Below, one piece after another: positions 29,027-39,356 of a DNA stretch of 64,000 bases. The notes under the pieces were generated by a model. That model saw nothing but the letters and a program-made list of their open reading frames with translations, had not been told where the DNA came from and made no database searches. A program made the translations under genes and the position numbers. The stretch comes from Rheum nobile (Eukaryota; Streptophyta; Magnoliopsida; Caryophyllales; Polygonaceae), in contig WOAB01000052.1 of the NCBI GenBank assembly GCA_027886185.1, forward strand, positions 1,550,001-1,614,000, written 5' to 3'. The first letter of the stretch is position 1. Every line of letters starts with the position of its first letter.

Positions 29027-31561
29027 ATCTCCCCTTCTTGGCTGCGAAGCGTCCCCGCTTCGTCCTTGTCGTCAAAAGCAGGAGGCATAGAAGGAGAAAG
29101 AACAGCGATGTTGAACGTAGGAGGCACACCATAGTCATCGGGTATAGGGGGTAATCCCTTGGGCAGCTCCTCAGGCATCCCGTCCCCAAGGTCCTGCAAA
29201 GGAGAAGTCACGGTAGAGGGTAATTCAACAAAATCTTTAACGATTAAAAGACACGCGAAGGGAGCAAGGAAAAAGCAAGGACGACGTCCCTGAATGTGTG
29301 GAGTGACATCCCGCGGCCTAGCCAAGAGAAGCCGGTCTTCAAAAGATCCTTGAATGCCGGGTGGAGCTGGCTTAGGAGGATGTTTTGTTGCCGTATTTTG
29401 TGGCTTCTCACGGCCAGCTGAGGGCAGTGGATGTCCCTTGGCCTGTTCAAGTGCCTTGACTCGGTTCCTCTCAACTTGATCTTGCAAAATCTCCTTAGGG
29501 CTCATAGGAATCAATGTTACCTTTCTTTCATTGTGCATGAAGACGTAGTTGTTGAGAAATCCATCATGAAGAGTTCTCTTGTCAAATTGCCAAGGTCGCC
29601 CTAAGAGAAGATGAGTTGCATCCATGGGCACTACGTCACAAAGCACCGAATCCGCATAATGATCAATGCTGAAATTTATGGTGCATTGTTGCTTCACTAC
29701 ATTGGAATCATCACCCTCGGAGATCCAGTGTAGACTATAGGGTTGTGGGTGTGGAGTTGTATCGAACTTGAAGTGCTTGATCACCTTTTCATTGATGATA
29801 TTGCAACAACTTCCACCATCTATAATAACACTCAAAGAAGCACCCTGGACCGCACACTTAGTATGAAACAAATTATCACGTTGGTCAAGTAAGGTACCTT
29901 ATTTGGCGGTAAGAATACGGCGTGTAACCAAGCTAAGAGGTACGGTGCCAGGCTCATCCATATGGCTGCATATGTATCCATCCAATTCCTCCTCCTCCTC
30001 AAGGCCGTAGGTGTCAAAAACCGGCCCGGCATCGGGGGTGTCCTCGTCAAAAGACTCGTAGCCGGAGGTGGTCGAGAAGAGGACGCGCTTGTTGTTGGGG
30101 CAGTCCCGCTGTATGTGGCCACGCCCTTGGCACTTAAAACAGACCTTGTCCCTTGCCTTGTCATCGGTAGGAGGCGCACGATGCTGCTGTGGCTCGTTGA
30201 CGCGCGCCGGTGTGTTGCTCGGCCGAGTGGCCGGCGCCGGCGTTGTAGTCGCAGGAGCGGACTGCAACGAGGAACGCACATCAGTAGAAAGGGAACTTGA
30301 TATAGGGTTAGATCCATACCTTGTGTGAGGCTGAGACCAAGACACTCTCTTAGCCGCTTGAGCTTGCGACCATATCTCTTGTGCCGTATGTGCGCACTTT
30401 TGGAGGTCTCGTATGTTGAGCACTCGAAGTTGATTTCTAATGGGCTCATGCAGGCCACGAAGGAACATACTCCGAAAGTCCTCATCAGTGTGATGGATAC
30501 TTGCCTTATGGGACAAATTCTTCAAGTTCAGCATAAAAATCAAGGGGAGAACAGTTACCTTGGGCCGCTAGTTGTATCTTGAGGCGCATTTTCGAAGTAA
30601 AGTCCTCGGGGACATATTTCTTTCGCATGATCCGCATAAGATGGCGCCAAGAAGTGTCTGGACGCTCATGGTGATGCTCACAGTCAGCGTAGAAACGATG
30701 CCACCAAGCCTTGGCGGCGCCGTCGAAGTGCAAAGCGGCGGTTGCAACCCGTTCTTCTTCCGGGTAGCGATAATGATTCAAAACATACTCCATGGACTGC
30801 TGCCAATCAAGAAACTTAAGGGGATCAAATTCACCAAAAAAGTTTGGGAGTTTTACCTTAATGTCGGGGCGACGCGGTCCATAGCGCCCTGGGCTCGGTC
30901 GACGCCATTCTGGTGTGTGGCGACGGTAGCCATGGCGCGCGGGACGTAGCTCTACATGGCGTTCCAACTCATACGCCTCATCGTCTTCAAATCTGTCCCG
31001 GGAGTGGTCTGAGGCACGGTCAACGTCATCATCAAGCTCGGACTCGGAATCGTCAAACTGCGTATGTTGGCGGCCTCCTTCCCGACGATCATTGGTGTTG
31101 ACATAAGGGAGAGGGTCCTTGGAAATGCGAACACGACAACGGGAGGGACCCGAGGAGTAATCCTCATCTCTAGGAGCAAAGGTAGGATTGTACCGTACGC
31201 GGGATGCGTCACGCTTAGGAGGGTAGCCGTCGATTTGAGAGCGAAGACGATCATGCGGGGTAGATAAGGCACCCTTACCCTTGCGGTCCAGTGGTTGGCT
31301 GGTTGTGGCCGTAGGGTTCAACATGTGGTCGGTCGTGGGCAACTTCATGTCACCCATGGCCCGACGAAGGTGAGCAAGCTCAGCAGCCTGCGTGGCGAGT
31401 TGCCGGGCTTGATCGTCATTTGAAGCGTGCAGGGTGTCATTCCCAGCATGAAGCGAGTCATTCACAGCATGAAGGTGATCAAGTTGCTCATAGGCGGAGT
31501 CCATGTGTCTGGGGCTTCGGTTGCCCGTAGAAGGAGAGTGGCTTGTCGTAGAAACCTCCAT
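28951..31561 (-). pseudogene. CRM-like gag-protease fused to pol C-terminus, pol core deleted
   Basis: From ATG near 31561: an N-terminal coiled-coil and charged leader, a Retrotrans_gag domain (KLPNFFGEFDPLKFLDWQQ, KAWWHRFYADC), a frameshift near 30520, a CCHC knuckle (CFKCQGRGHIQRDC), a TAA at 29899, and a retropepsin-like domain (VIIDGGSCCNII, LLLGRPWQFD). After EELPKGLPP the frame passes directly into PDDYGVPPTFNIAVL, the segment that in the full-length relative follows the integrase GPF region. RT, RNase H and nearly all integrase are missing in frame. It lies head to tail with its LTR and reads about 75 bases into it. Confidence 0.85.
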
Positions 31562-32430
31562 AGTACCTATACGAAGCATATAACACAAGCAGTAAGTTGC
31601 ACCAAGCAAAAGAACAAGTCCAAGCCAAGTCCTTGTCTCAAAAGTGAACCAAGAAATTTTCCGCTGGGCGTACTAATTTTGGTTGCTCGTGAGGAGGGAG
31701 AGGCTTGAATGGAAGGCAACAAAGCAAGAACTAGCAAATCAAGTCCCAAACAACACACAAATTTCCAAGTACAAGCAGATCAAATTAAGTTTCTCAGAAT
31801 TAATCACAAGAGAGTTGAAAATTTTGCCCTTTTCAAAAAGAGTTGCATAGAGACATGAAAGAAGAGAAGATGGAGTATGACCGTATGGTGCGTTCTCTGC
31901 CTTTTCTATTGTTTCTTTTGTGTTTGAGGCTCTCGTCTTCCCAAACCTTTTTGTTTTGTTTAATGGAAGGTGAGAATAGTATGTATGTTTTTGTTTATAC
32001 GGTCACACTGTCTTTCTTTTTATATGATGGCGAATCAAGCAAGAAAGAACCACACAAGCAAGTGTAGGAGAAGAAAGAAGAGACAAAGAAACTATGAGGG
32101 AATTAAATCAAACAACTAATCTAGCAATTAATCCAAAGATAAAGCAAGACTTAAGCAACAAGAAACAAGGAAATCAAGTATGCAATTAAGGAAACAAGAT
32201 AGTGCTAGAAGGATAAAGATTAGGGTTGTTGGAAAAGTAACCAAAACCTAAGGAAATTAGGGTTGTAGCCGTGAGAGAGAAGTGGCGGAAGGGGATGGTG
32301 GCGGCGGACGGTGGTGGTGGTGGTCACGGCTAGGGTTCCGACGAATGATGGTGGTGAGATTTTTTTTTTTGGGTTTTGCAAGCGGAAAATTGCAAGGAAT
32401 CACAATAAGAGAGAAGAACAGACTTTCATG
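31562..32430 (-). other. A-rich 5' leader of gypsy element
   Basis: Upstream (minus orientation) of the gag ATG. It has runs of AAGCAA/AAGAAA and a G-rich GGTGG patch at 32280-32360. No gene is recognised. Confidence 0.45.
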
Positions 32431-32439
32431 TATACTAGA

Positions 32440-32985
32440 GCGTAGGCTGCTCGAAAATCAAAATAGCACATTTTTATGTCTTCCCTATACAATAAGGTCC
32501 TATAGCATAGGTTGCTACGTCTTTTCCTCAATAATGAGGTCCTATAGCACATGTTGCTACATCTTTCCCTCTACAATGAGGTCTTATAGCACAGGTTGTT
32601 ACGTCTTTCCCTCAACAGCGAGGTCATATAGCACTGGTTCCTACGTCTTTCCCTCAACAATGAGGTCATATAGCACATGTTGATACGTCTTTCCCTCTAT
32701 AATGAGGTTCTATAGCACATGTTGCTACGACTTTCCCTCAACAACGATGTCATATAGCACAAGTTGCTACGTCTATCCCTCAACAATGAGATCCTATAGC
32801 ACAAGTTTCTACGTCTTTCCTCAACAACAAGGTCCTATAACACATGTTGATATTCCTGTCCCTCAACAACGAGGTCCTGTAGCACGTGTTACTATTGTTT
32901 CTCCTCAATCATGAGGTCAAATAGCACGGGATGCTACTGTCTCTCCTCAATCATATGGCCTAAAAGCATAAGCTTCTAGAACCCA
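32440..32985. repeat. 42-bp minisatellite, about 12-13 copies
   Basis: The unit reads approximately AGGTCCTATAGCACATG, TTGCTACGTC, TTTCCCTCAACAATG. Units recur with many point differences. Forty-two is a multiple of three, so long frames (plus strand 32282-32683 and 32702-32914) stay open. The protein would be a repeated Ser/Tyr/Cys-rich 14-mer, probably not real. Confidence 0.92.
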
Positions 32986-33384
32986 AATGATTTGAAATCG
33001 AAAAGACATTGGTTGTCAACTAATAAGAGATTTCAAGTGCAATTTAACCCAAGGCATAAACCCTGATGGAGCGTCAAAACAAGCCAAGAAAGCAAAGAGC
33101 GTGCGTTTCGTTATGCAAAGAAATGATAGGCTATATCTAGATCCAATCCGAATGAAATATTAAAGCAATCAGCTTCCCGAACCACGATTGGTGCTTAAGG
33201 AACCCGAGGGCATTTGTGGAGGTAAAAATATTTCTATCAATTTTATATATTTGTTAATATTATCTAGATTGATCGGCCAAAAGAGAAAGCACATTAAGAA
33301 GGTATGGGTATTAATTATTTCCATAGCTATAAAAGGTATTTATTACCCTTTGAGGAACCCTAATCTCATTCATTGAATTCTTCC
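32986..33384. other. Unassigned leader sequence
   Basis: AT-rich DNA between the minisatellite and the recognisable CRM-like leader, with no gene. Confidence 0.3.
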
Positions 33385-33735
33385 GACGGCTAAGTAACTT
33401 ATGGAAAGAAATCGCGAGATTTACGCGATAGGAGAGATTAGATTTAATGCAGATTTATGACGGTCAACACAAGAAAATATGGCAAGATATGTTAGAGAAA
33501 TTCACGCGATGAATTAAGAAAATCTTTCAATTAATTACGCAGATTTCATGCAAAGCAAATCGCACAATATTTGCGCGTGGATCAAGCAATTATCGACCAA
33601 GAGATTCTCTTGTAGAAACCGAAGGGACTAGCATGTGTTTGAAGAGAAAACAAAATTGACAAACGCGGAAGCAAGGATGATGGGGGAGAAAAATTGTGAA
33701 CAATTGAGACTTGACAAACGACTTACAAGATCAAA
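33385..33735 (-). other. 5' leader shared with the 50-58 kb CRM-like element
   Basis: Closely similar to 57090-57436, including GGAAAGAAATCGC, TTTACGCGATAGGAGAGA, GATTTCATGCAAA and GAGATTCTCTTGTAGA. This shows that the right part of this composite belongs to the same family as the full element downstream. Confidence 0.8.
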
Positions 33736-33750
33736 GGCTCTGATGCCAGT
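33736..33750 (-). promoter_or_regulatory. Primer-binding site, initiator Met tRNA type
   Basis: On the minus strand ACTGGCATCAGAGCC directly follows the LTR end. It differs at one position from the TGGTATCAGAGC site used by most plant LTR elements. Confidence 0.75.
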
Positions 33751-34493
33751 TGATGCGTTCCTGCTTGTGAATGCCGAATCGATAATCTTAGTGGGAAGTC
33801 ACGCGGGTCGCTTCAGTGGTAGGATGAGTGGAACGCGTCGCGTGAGTGGAATAACGCGATGTTGATGGGGGCTCGAGAGATGAGCGAGGCCGTAGCGTCG
33901 GTAGCGGAGGGGATAGACTCGAGAAGATCGAGTGGAGGCCGTAGCGTCGGCAGCGGAGGGGATAGACTCAAGAAGATCGAGTGGAGGCCGTAGCGTCGGC
34001 AGCAGAGGAATGGAGATGAGAAGTAAGAGTTTGGGGTGACGCCGATCTAAGAGATTGGAGGCAAAAGCTCTCGACAAAAGGTCTTAGATTAAAATGAAGT
34101 GCAACCTAGTATAGAAGGTCGAGATGACCTTTTATAGGACATAGCGGGACTCGGATGGGCCGAGTCTCGCCAAATGGGCCAACCCACGCGACACGCGTGG
34201 AACACACGCCCCAAAAAGAAATAACTATTTAAACATTAATGTTCTAAGAATGATAAAACACTGAAAGATCGCGTTCACTTGATCGTGGAGAGTATCCTGA
34301 TAGAGAACGTGTTCTCTTCCTTCTGAGGGAGAATGCGGTCTCTTGCGTTCCTTGGCTTGCGACGACACGGACAACCATGGATTGTGTCGCGTTGGTGATT
34401 CCTTTTGCACGCGATCTTGTTATTGGGCCTTCTGAGCGAATGCTCATAGCTTCCTCTTCCTCTGTGGCAGTCATGGTGGGTAGGAGCGTATCA
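33751..34493 (-). repeat. CRM-like LTR shared by two internal regions
   Basis: 743 bp. On the left it is followed (minus orientation) by a primer-binding site and leader. On the right it is preceded by a pol C-terminus. It therefore served as 5' LTR of one unit and 3' LTR of another. It contains three copies of a ~48-bp unit (GGCCGTAGCGTCGG..GATCGAGTGG, 33888-34010). Confidence 0.75.
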
Positions 34494-34663
34494 CATAGGT
34501 TGCCCAAAGATTCGCCTTTAACGGCTCCATGGCACAGGTTGCCCACAGATTTGCCTTTAACGACTCCATGGCACGGGTTGCCCACAAATTCGCCTTTAAC
34601 GTCTCCATGGCACCGGGATGCCTGCGGTTTCGCCCCTAGCGGCTTCATGGCACGGGATGCCAA
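34244..34663 (-). pseudogene. pol C-terminal fragment with 13-residue repeats
   Basis: The minus-strand frame reads into the LTR. It carries four copies of a CHGxVKGxxVGNL-type 13-mer, then TMTATEEEEAMSIRSEGPITRSRAKGI, matching the last residues of pol in the 50-58 kb element. The 39-bp DNA repeat (34495-34655) made the peptide repeat. The frame ends inside the LTR, as in CRM elements. Confidence 0.7.
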
Positions 34664-35080
34664 CGACTTTGTCTCTTATAACATTAGAGTGCCAAAAAAA
34701 GAATGCCAACTTTTGTCCAACTAGACGTCGAACCTGAACGCACGGACCGTGCGAAAAAGTGCATGGCTCGTGCATCAACTACTGTAAAGAACGGCGAAGT
34801 GCACGGACCGTGCATTACCCTTTGTAAGACAGTGAAAATTTTTCGAGAAAATCACCGTTCTACACGGATCGTGCCAAAAATTGCATGGTCCGTTCAGTTA
34901 GCTACTGTAAAAGGACGACTCTGTGCATGATGAACTGCACGGAGCATGCTATGGATCGTGCGTAAGAGGTGCACGGTCCATGCAATTTCTTCTCTGTAAA
35001 GGAGGACTACGTGCACAGTGAATTGCATGGAGTCTGCCTTGGTTCGTGCATTTGGAATCCTTCTCCGGGACGCACTCTTC
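34664..35080. repeat. Array of GCACGGACCGTGC-type palindromes
   Basis: GCACGGACCGTGC occurs at about 34740 and 34802, with diverged copies (ACACGGATCGTGCC, GCACGGTCCATGC, TGCATGGTCCG) at intervals to about 35050. Short spacers contain ACTGTAAA. Confidence 0.75.
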
Positions 35081-35465
35081 TGGGCTCCGACATGGGAATG
35101 TTGGGCCTAAACTCATCTGGGCCGACGAAGGAGCTATGTAAGGAGCCCTTTGGGTCAAATTTTCGAATCCTTCAATTGAGGATTTTAAGGAATCCGAGGG
35201 ACAAAATGAAGGATAATTATTGGATTAATGATTATCCATATTAAATATGGGATATTAATATATCCTCCTATGGTTCTTAAATAAAAGAAAAGATATAAAT
35301 TTACACCTAAAAAGAAGGTGATATTATAATCTCTTCCAAAAAGTAAGAAATATGTAAATTTAATATGCTAAAACGCTCTCGTCTAAAGGCCCTACCCACT
35401 TCGCCTCACCGGCGACTGCCCCCCGGCACCAGCCTCACCGGCGAAAACAAACCTAAGAGCTGTAT
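35081..35465. other. Retroelement-like and AT-rich flank
   Basis: It contains a GGGCC-rich phrase like those in the gypsy LTRs and then AT-rich DNA. No gene is seen. Confidence 0.3.
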
Positions 35466-35730
35466 TTAGATCCGAAAATCATCGGAGCTCGGTAACTTTG
35501 AAAAGAACAGCAAACTAGCGCCGTCTGATATGGAATCCCCGACAAGATTCAGAGCCGCCTCACCGCCTACCAGCTTTGACAAGCCGACGGCGAAGGAGAA
35601 GGCGGCGTAGAGCCCCTTCTTCTGCCGGTGGTCCTTCGAGGTGGCGGTGGGCTCCGCGTCTGGGATCGGTTCGGTGTTCTTCGGCCTGACGATTGTCGGC
35701 TGGGTCACCATTTCATGATTCCGGCGGCGG
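35466..35730 (-). CDS. Unrecognised ORF fragment
   Basis: The C-terminal half of a minus-strand frame (ending at 35466) reads like real protein: a charged stretch, then a hydrophobic run GLYAAFSFAVGLSKLVGG, then SDGASLLFFSKLPSSDD. A Met at about 35715 would give about 80 residues. No family is recognised and no expression signal is seen. It may be a captured exon. Confidence 0.25.
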
Positions 35731-35951
35731 CGATATCCCCGCCACCAAGAATACCACTGTCGTCGTCGGTTTCGAGTCAACAGTATCAATGTGCTCCACC
35801 AAGAACACCACTTGAGCTTGCTCTGCAAGCTTTGAAAAAAGTAGAAATTTTTTAACAATTCAATATTTACCTTGCAAGGAAACAGAACCTGCTTTTCACG
35901 CATGCTCTGTGCAAGCCTGTAACCCATTTTGATTCTTCCTAGTTTCTGCAA

Positions 35952-36433
35952 GGAAAAGTCATTGAAAAATTAAATTTTCATGAAACACACTTTCTTCAAA
36001 GTTTCGAACTTGCTGTGCAAGTTTAGCATCATGATACTCTCTAATGTATTATTTACCCAATTTTTGGGCTTTAAAGCCCAATGACTAATTCAAAGCAATA
36101 TAAATTAATCAACCACCATCAGCTTTTTACCAAACAACCCAACTATATTAACCCAAGGTTATGTGTGATTACTTCACAAGCAATAAAACAATGTCGTTAA
36201 AACTATAGGAGTCAAAGCCTATCTCTAGAAAATTTCCAAATTTCTAAGGGGATAAAACAGAAACAACGATAGGAACTCCCTGTAACTGTCGGGATGACGG
36301 GGCCTATTATAATTAATGCAATCCTCAAGCGACTTACTCTGGAATCCGTCAACTAAAATTAATCAAATCATGAACCCTAGGGCATTCTACAACCCTTGAG
36401 TAAACCTCGTCTTCCTCTTTAAATATATTTCCC
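35952..36433. other. Unassigned AT-rich sequence
   Basis: About 480 bp with no supported gene or repeat. Confidence 0.3.
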
Positions 36434-36439
36434 TTAACC

Positions 36440-36841
36440 CTGAGGTACTACCACTGCTGATGCTGGCTTTCCCTGAGGCTGATTCTGAGAATTGTTGATT
36501 CGGATCGAGACAAGACTGTGATCAAGTGATCCCTGGTGGCTGATGCGAACTCTTTGCTGCCAGAATATGTCATGTTTCTTCTTTCTGGCTGCTTCATACG
36601 ACCTATTGGTGTCATCCAACCACTGTTTGAAGACTTTCTCGCTTTTTGCCTTGGTAGTTGCTGGGTTCGTCGGTGTCTGTACTTTTCCTTGTTTTCTTTC
36701 TTTTCTGTGTGTTTTTATTCTTGTTTGTTTGTTTGTTTTCTGGGTGGGTTGTGACGGGTGTTCCGTCGCCGATTCTTCGGCCTCTCGAGTTTCCAGGTTG
36801 TTTGTACTGGAATCTCGAATTGTTACTTTATCAAAAAAAAA
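36440..36841 (+). mobile_element. Possible LINE 3' end
   Basis: T-rich 3' region ending GTTACTTTATCAAAAAAAAAA at about 36841, the kind of tail seen on plant L1 LINEs. Frames across it have no diagnostic domain. The left boundary and target duplication were not found. Confidence 0.35.
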
Positions 36842-37160
36842 ATATATATGCTAAAAGCCCTAATGATCTCTCTATTCTTCTTTTAAGTTCTTTTGACAAG
36901 CACTCTCCGTTAGAGCCTTGTGAGTTTTTTGCCTGATTTGAGGGTCGGAGCGGCTTAGGGAAGATTCAGTCCTCCCATTGACTCTTTTTTTATTTCAGGA
37001 CTGTCGGAAAAGAAGTTCTCTTCTTATAGATTGCAGAGGTTTGCCGTTTTATCTTCAATTTAGGTGGTTCATACCCCAGCAACCACACCCCCTTAGCTCC
37101 ACCTATGCCCTTACCCTTGAAACACATTTTTACTCTCTCTCCTCACTTTCCATCACATCC
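36842..37160. other. Unassigned sequence
   Basis: No gene or repeat recognised. Confidence 0.3.
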
Positions 37161-37403
37161 ATGGGACATGGCCGCCTCCCACTGCTCTCTCTTGCTCGCT
37201 CGAAATTCTCTTCAAATCTCTTGTTGTTCCTCATTCTCATGTCTCTTGCGCTCCACCACCAGATGAAGATCATATCCAGAGGAAGACAGCCATGGAACAT
37301 CTCCCTAGCCTGCTCTCTCGCTCTTGGTTGGGCGGCGGCAGAGAAGGGGCTCCAACCAGATCCACCCCGACCTGTCCTCCCGTGGCCACTGCTAGGCTCC
37401 TGA
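37161..37403 (+). CDS. Small ORF with signal-peptide-like start
   Basis: 80 residues from ATG 37161, preceded by a pyrimidine-rich stretch like a plant 5' leader. The N-terminus is basic, then KFSSNLLLFLILMSLAL (possible signal peptide), then a short tail. A second frame, 37292-37519, overlaps it. I recognise no peptide family (CLE, CEP, EPFL and RALF motifs are absent). Confidence 0.25.
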   Translation: MGHGRLPLLSLARSKFSSNLLLFLILMSLALHHQMKIISRGRQPWNISLACSLALGWAAAEKGLQPDPPRPVLPWPLLGS

Positions 37404-37519
37404 ACCTCGATTCTCTCTCCTCGTCCTCCGTCGGATGCGACACCACCATGGAAGGAGCTTTCTTTAAGGATCTGGTGGAAGGAGGAGATGTAAATCCAAG
37501 ATTAACTGAGGGAACTTGA

Positions 37520-37830
37520 GACGATTGAGAAATTATTGAGATTTTTTATGGTGGTGGTTCAACAAGTGGATATGGTATTTCTTTTCAATCCGTATGCAGT
37601 GTGCTTTTGTGCTAAACCAAACATTTATTGGTTGAAAGGGAATCGCATCCCCTTCCCTTTCTCATTTCATTGGTTTTCATTCCCATACCGGCTTTTCATC
37701 GGAACGGGGGCCATATTTTTATAATTAATATAACAAAAAACAAGGCAGTAAAAGTTGAATTAAGAAAAGAAAATATTAGTCAGTCGAATTGGTTTCTATT
37801 CAGTTGCGAAGTATCCAAAATTAATGATTT
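37520..37830. other. Unassigned sequence
   Basis: AT-rich DNA up to the PIF/Harbinger-type element, with no gene seen. Confidence 0.3.
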
Positions 37831-37833
37831 TAA

Positions 37834-38636
37834 GGGGCCGTTTGTTTGTGCTATTTTAAAGGTACGGAAAGGAAAATAACCATTTCACTCCCCTGTGAGA
37901 TGTTTGTTGTCAAATTTTATAATTATTTGACTACACCGGTAAAGATAAACAACTTGTGTTTTGTTTCCTGCATAAATTTGAGAAGTAACAAAATCCTTTC
38001 CTATCCACTACCGACTCCCTTCTCGACTCTCCTCCACCTCCCCTCCTCCACCTCCCTTCTTTTGTCTTCTACAATCTCGACTTTGGGACGCTCTCCTCGA
38101 GCTCCGGCATGGCGGCGGTAGCGATGAAGCTCTCCGTGAGGCCGATTTGCAGGACGCGAACAGGGGTGTTAAGGGCCTTCGACAGCTTCTGTCGACAGCC
38201 GCATCCTCCGCACAACAGACTGCCGACGACCTCTGCACCACTGTCCTCCGTCGACTGCCGCAACGGTGACCTTCTTCGTCCTCTTCACCACCGAGTTCCG
38301 ACATCGTTCGTCCTCATCTCCGACACTTTCAATTACATCGAACTTCCTCCGTCAAGGCGTCAAACTTCATTGTTCTCAAACTCTCACCTCCATCAGACGA
38401 ACATTCTTGTTTCCTCTCTCCCTCTCATCTGTCAATTTGTCTTCCTCATCACTATTCTCCTCACCATAATTTTCAGATCTGAAATTGGGGAAAAGTCAAC
38501 AGAAAAATTATGGGATTTTTAATCCGTTTCAATGCTTCACCCAAACAATTTACAATTTTAATGGAAATTGTTTCCTTTCCCTTTATTTTTCATTGCGTTT
38601 ACCTTTACGTTTCCTTTATTATAACCAAACGCCCCC
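37834..38636 (+). mobile_element. PIF/Harbinger-type non-autonomous element with GC-rich core
   Basis: 803 bp. The left end is GGGGCCGTTTGTTTG and the right end read inward is GGGGGCGTTTGGTT. TAA at 37831-37833 and 38637-38639 is the 3-bp duplication of this superfamily. Between AT-rich arms lies a CT/GC-rich core (about 38010-38400) with open frames on both strands, including MAAVAMKLSVRPICRTRTG on plus. No transposase is present. The core looks like acquired gene sequence, but its source is not recognised. Confidence 0.75.
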
Positions 38637-38639
38637 TAA

Positions 38640-38838
38640 GTACGTAGACGCAGGGTTCCATTTCAAACACCAAGTAATTAACACATTTTATTAACTTGAC
38701 ATTGATATACATTCAAACCATCCGGAATGATGGTACCGAAAATCAAAATATTCATCTATGATAATTTAACAGAACCTTCATATATAATTAATTGCCAGAA
38801 ATCTCTCTCACGGCAACACAAATAACCATTTTATTTTC
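38640..38838 (-). other. 3' flank of RALF gene
   Basis: AT-rich DNA downstream of the RALF stop codon, presumably containing its 3' UTR. Confidence 0.4.
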
Positions 38839-39222
38839 TTATGGCAGCAGCGCAATCCCTTTTGGGCACCTGTCGTAAGGTTTGCACGTCCGCCCCGAAA
38901 CGCCTGGACTAGGATAGAAAACACAATTAGAGGCCTTGGCTGCGTTGCAAGCTGGTGGCCGTTGTAGAGTGCGAAACGTGAAGAAGTTTGGATCTCCAGC
39001 TAGGATCCTATGTGTGGACGCTGACTCCCATGTCGAGAACTCTGATAGTCCAGCGTCCAATTCCAAGCTAGAGAGGTCCAAGTGATGATTGGTGATATTG
39101 GGTGCGCTGGTGCCTATGTACGCTGGTTCGGCTCTTGAAAGATTAAGGTTGAGGAAGATGAGGATAAGCAGGAGAAGGTGGGAGATGGAGATGAAGGCTT
39201 GGCTTTTTGGCGTATTTGCCAT
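38839..39222 (-). CDS. RALF-like peptide precursor
   Basis: 127 residues. Residues about 9-31 form a signal peptide (hydrophobic LLLLILIFLNLNL). An acidic pro-region follows, with THRIL at 70-74 where subtilase-processed RALF precursors carry RRIL or RRLL. The mature part begins DPNFFTFRTLQR, the equivalent of the YISY-type receptor-binding motif. Four Cys at 92, 100, 113 and 119 have gaps of 7, 12 and 5, where canonical RALFs have about 9, 12 and 5. RALFs are secreted and bind CrRLK1L receptors such as FERONIA together with LRX or LLG partners. The single-exon structure is usual. It is a divergent member: the Tyr-Ile-Ser-Tyr core is changed and the C-terminus lacks the basic RCRR-type end. 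Confidence 0.85.
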   Translation of the reverse strand: MANTPKSQAFISISHLLLLILIFLNLNLSRAEPAYIGTSAPNITNHHLDLSSLELDAGLSEFSTWESASTHRILAGDPNFFTFRTLQRPPACNAAKASNCVFYPSPGVSGRTCKPYDRCPKGIALLP

Positions 39223-39283
39223 GGCTTCCTTATCCGATGGCTGGAGAGACTCTGTGAGTCGTATGCATTATGGCACTACCTAG

Positions 39284-39294
39284 ATATATAAGGC
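39284..39294 (-). promoter_or_regulatory. TATA box of RALF gene
   Basis: CCTTATATATC on the minus strand, about 62-72 bp upstream of the ATG at 39222, giving a short 5' UTR of about 30-40 nt. Confidence 0.6.
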
Positions 39295-39356
39295 AGAAAA
39301 TGTCATGTCAGTTGTTAGTGGAGCCGTGGAACTAATAATTGGTTGTTTCATATCTA

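Noticed and set aside
32282..32914. Plus-strand ORFs of 133 and 70 residues as a secreted Cys-rich protein
   Set aside because: The frame is open only because the minisatellite period is 42 bp. Units are diverged and no signal peptide precedes them.
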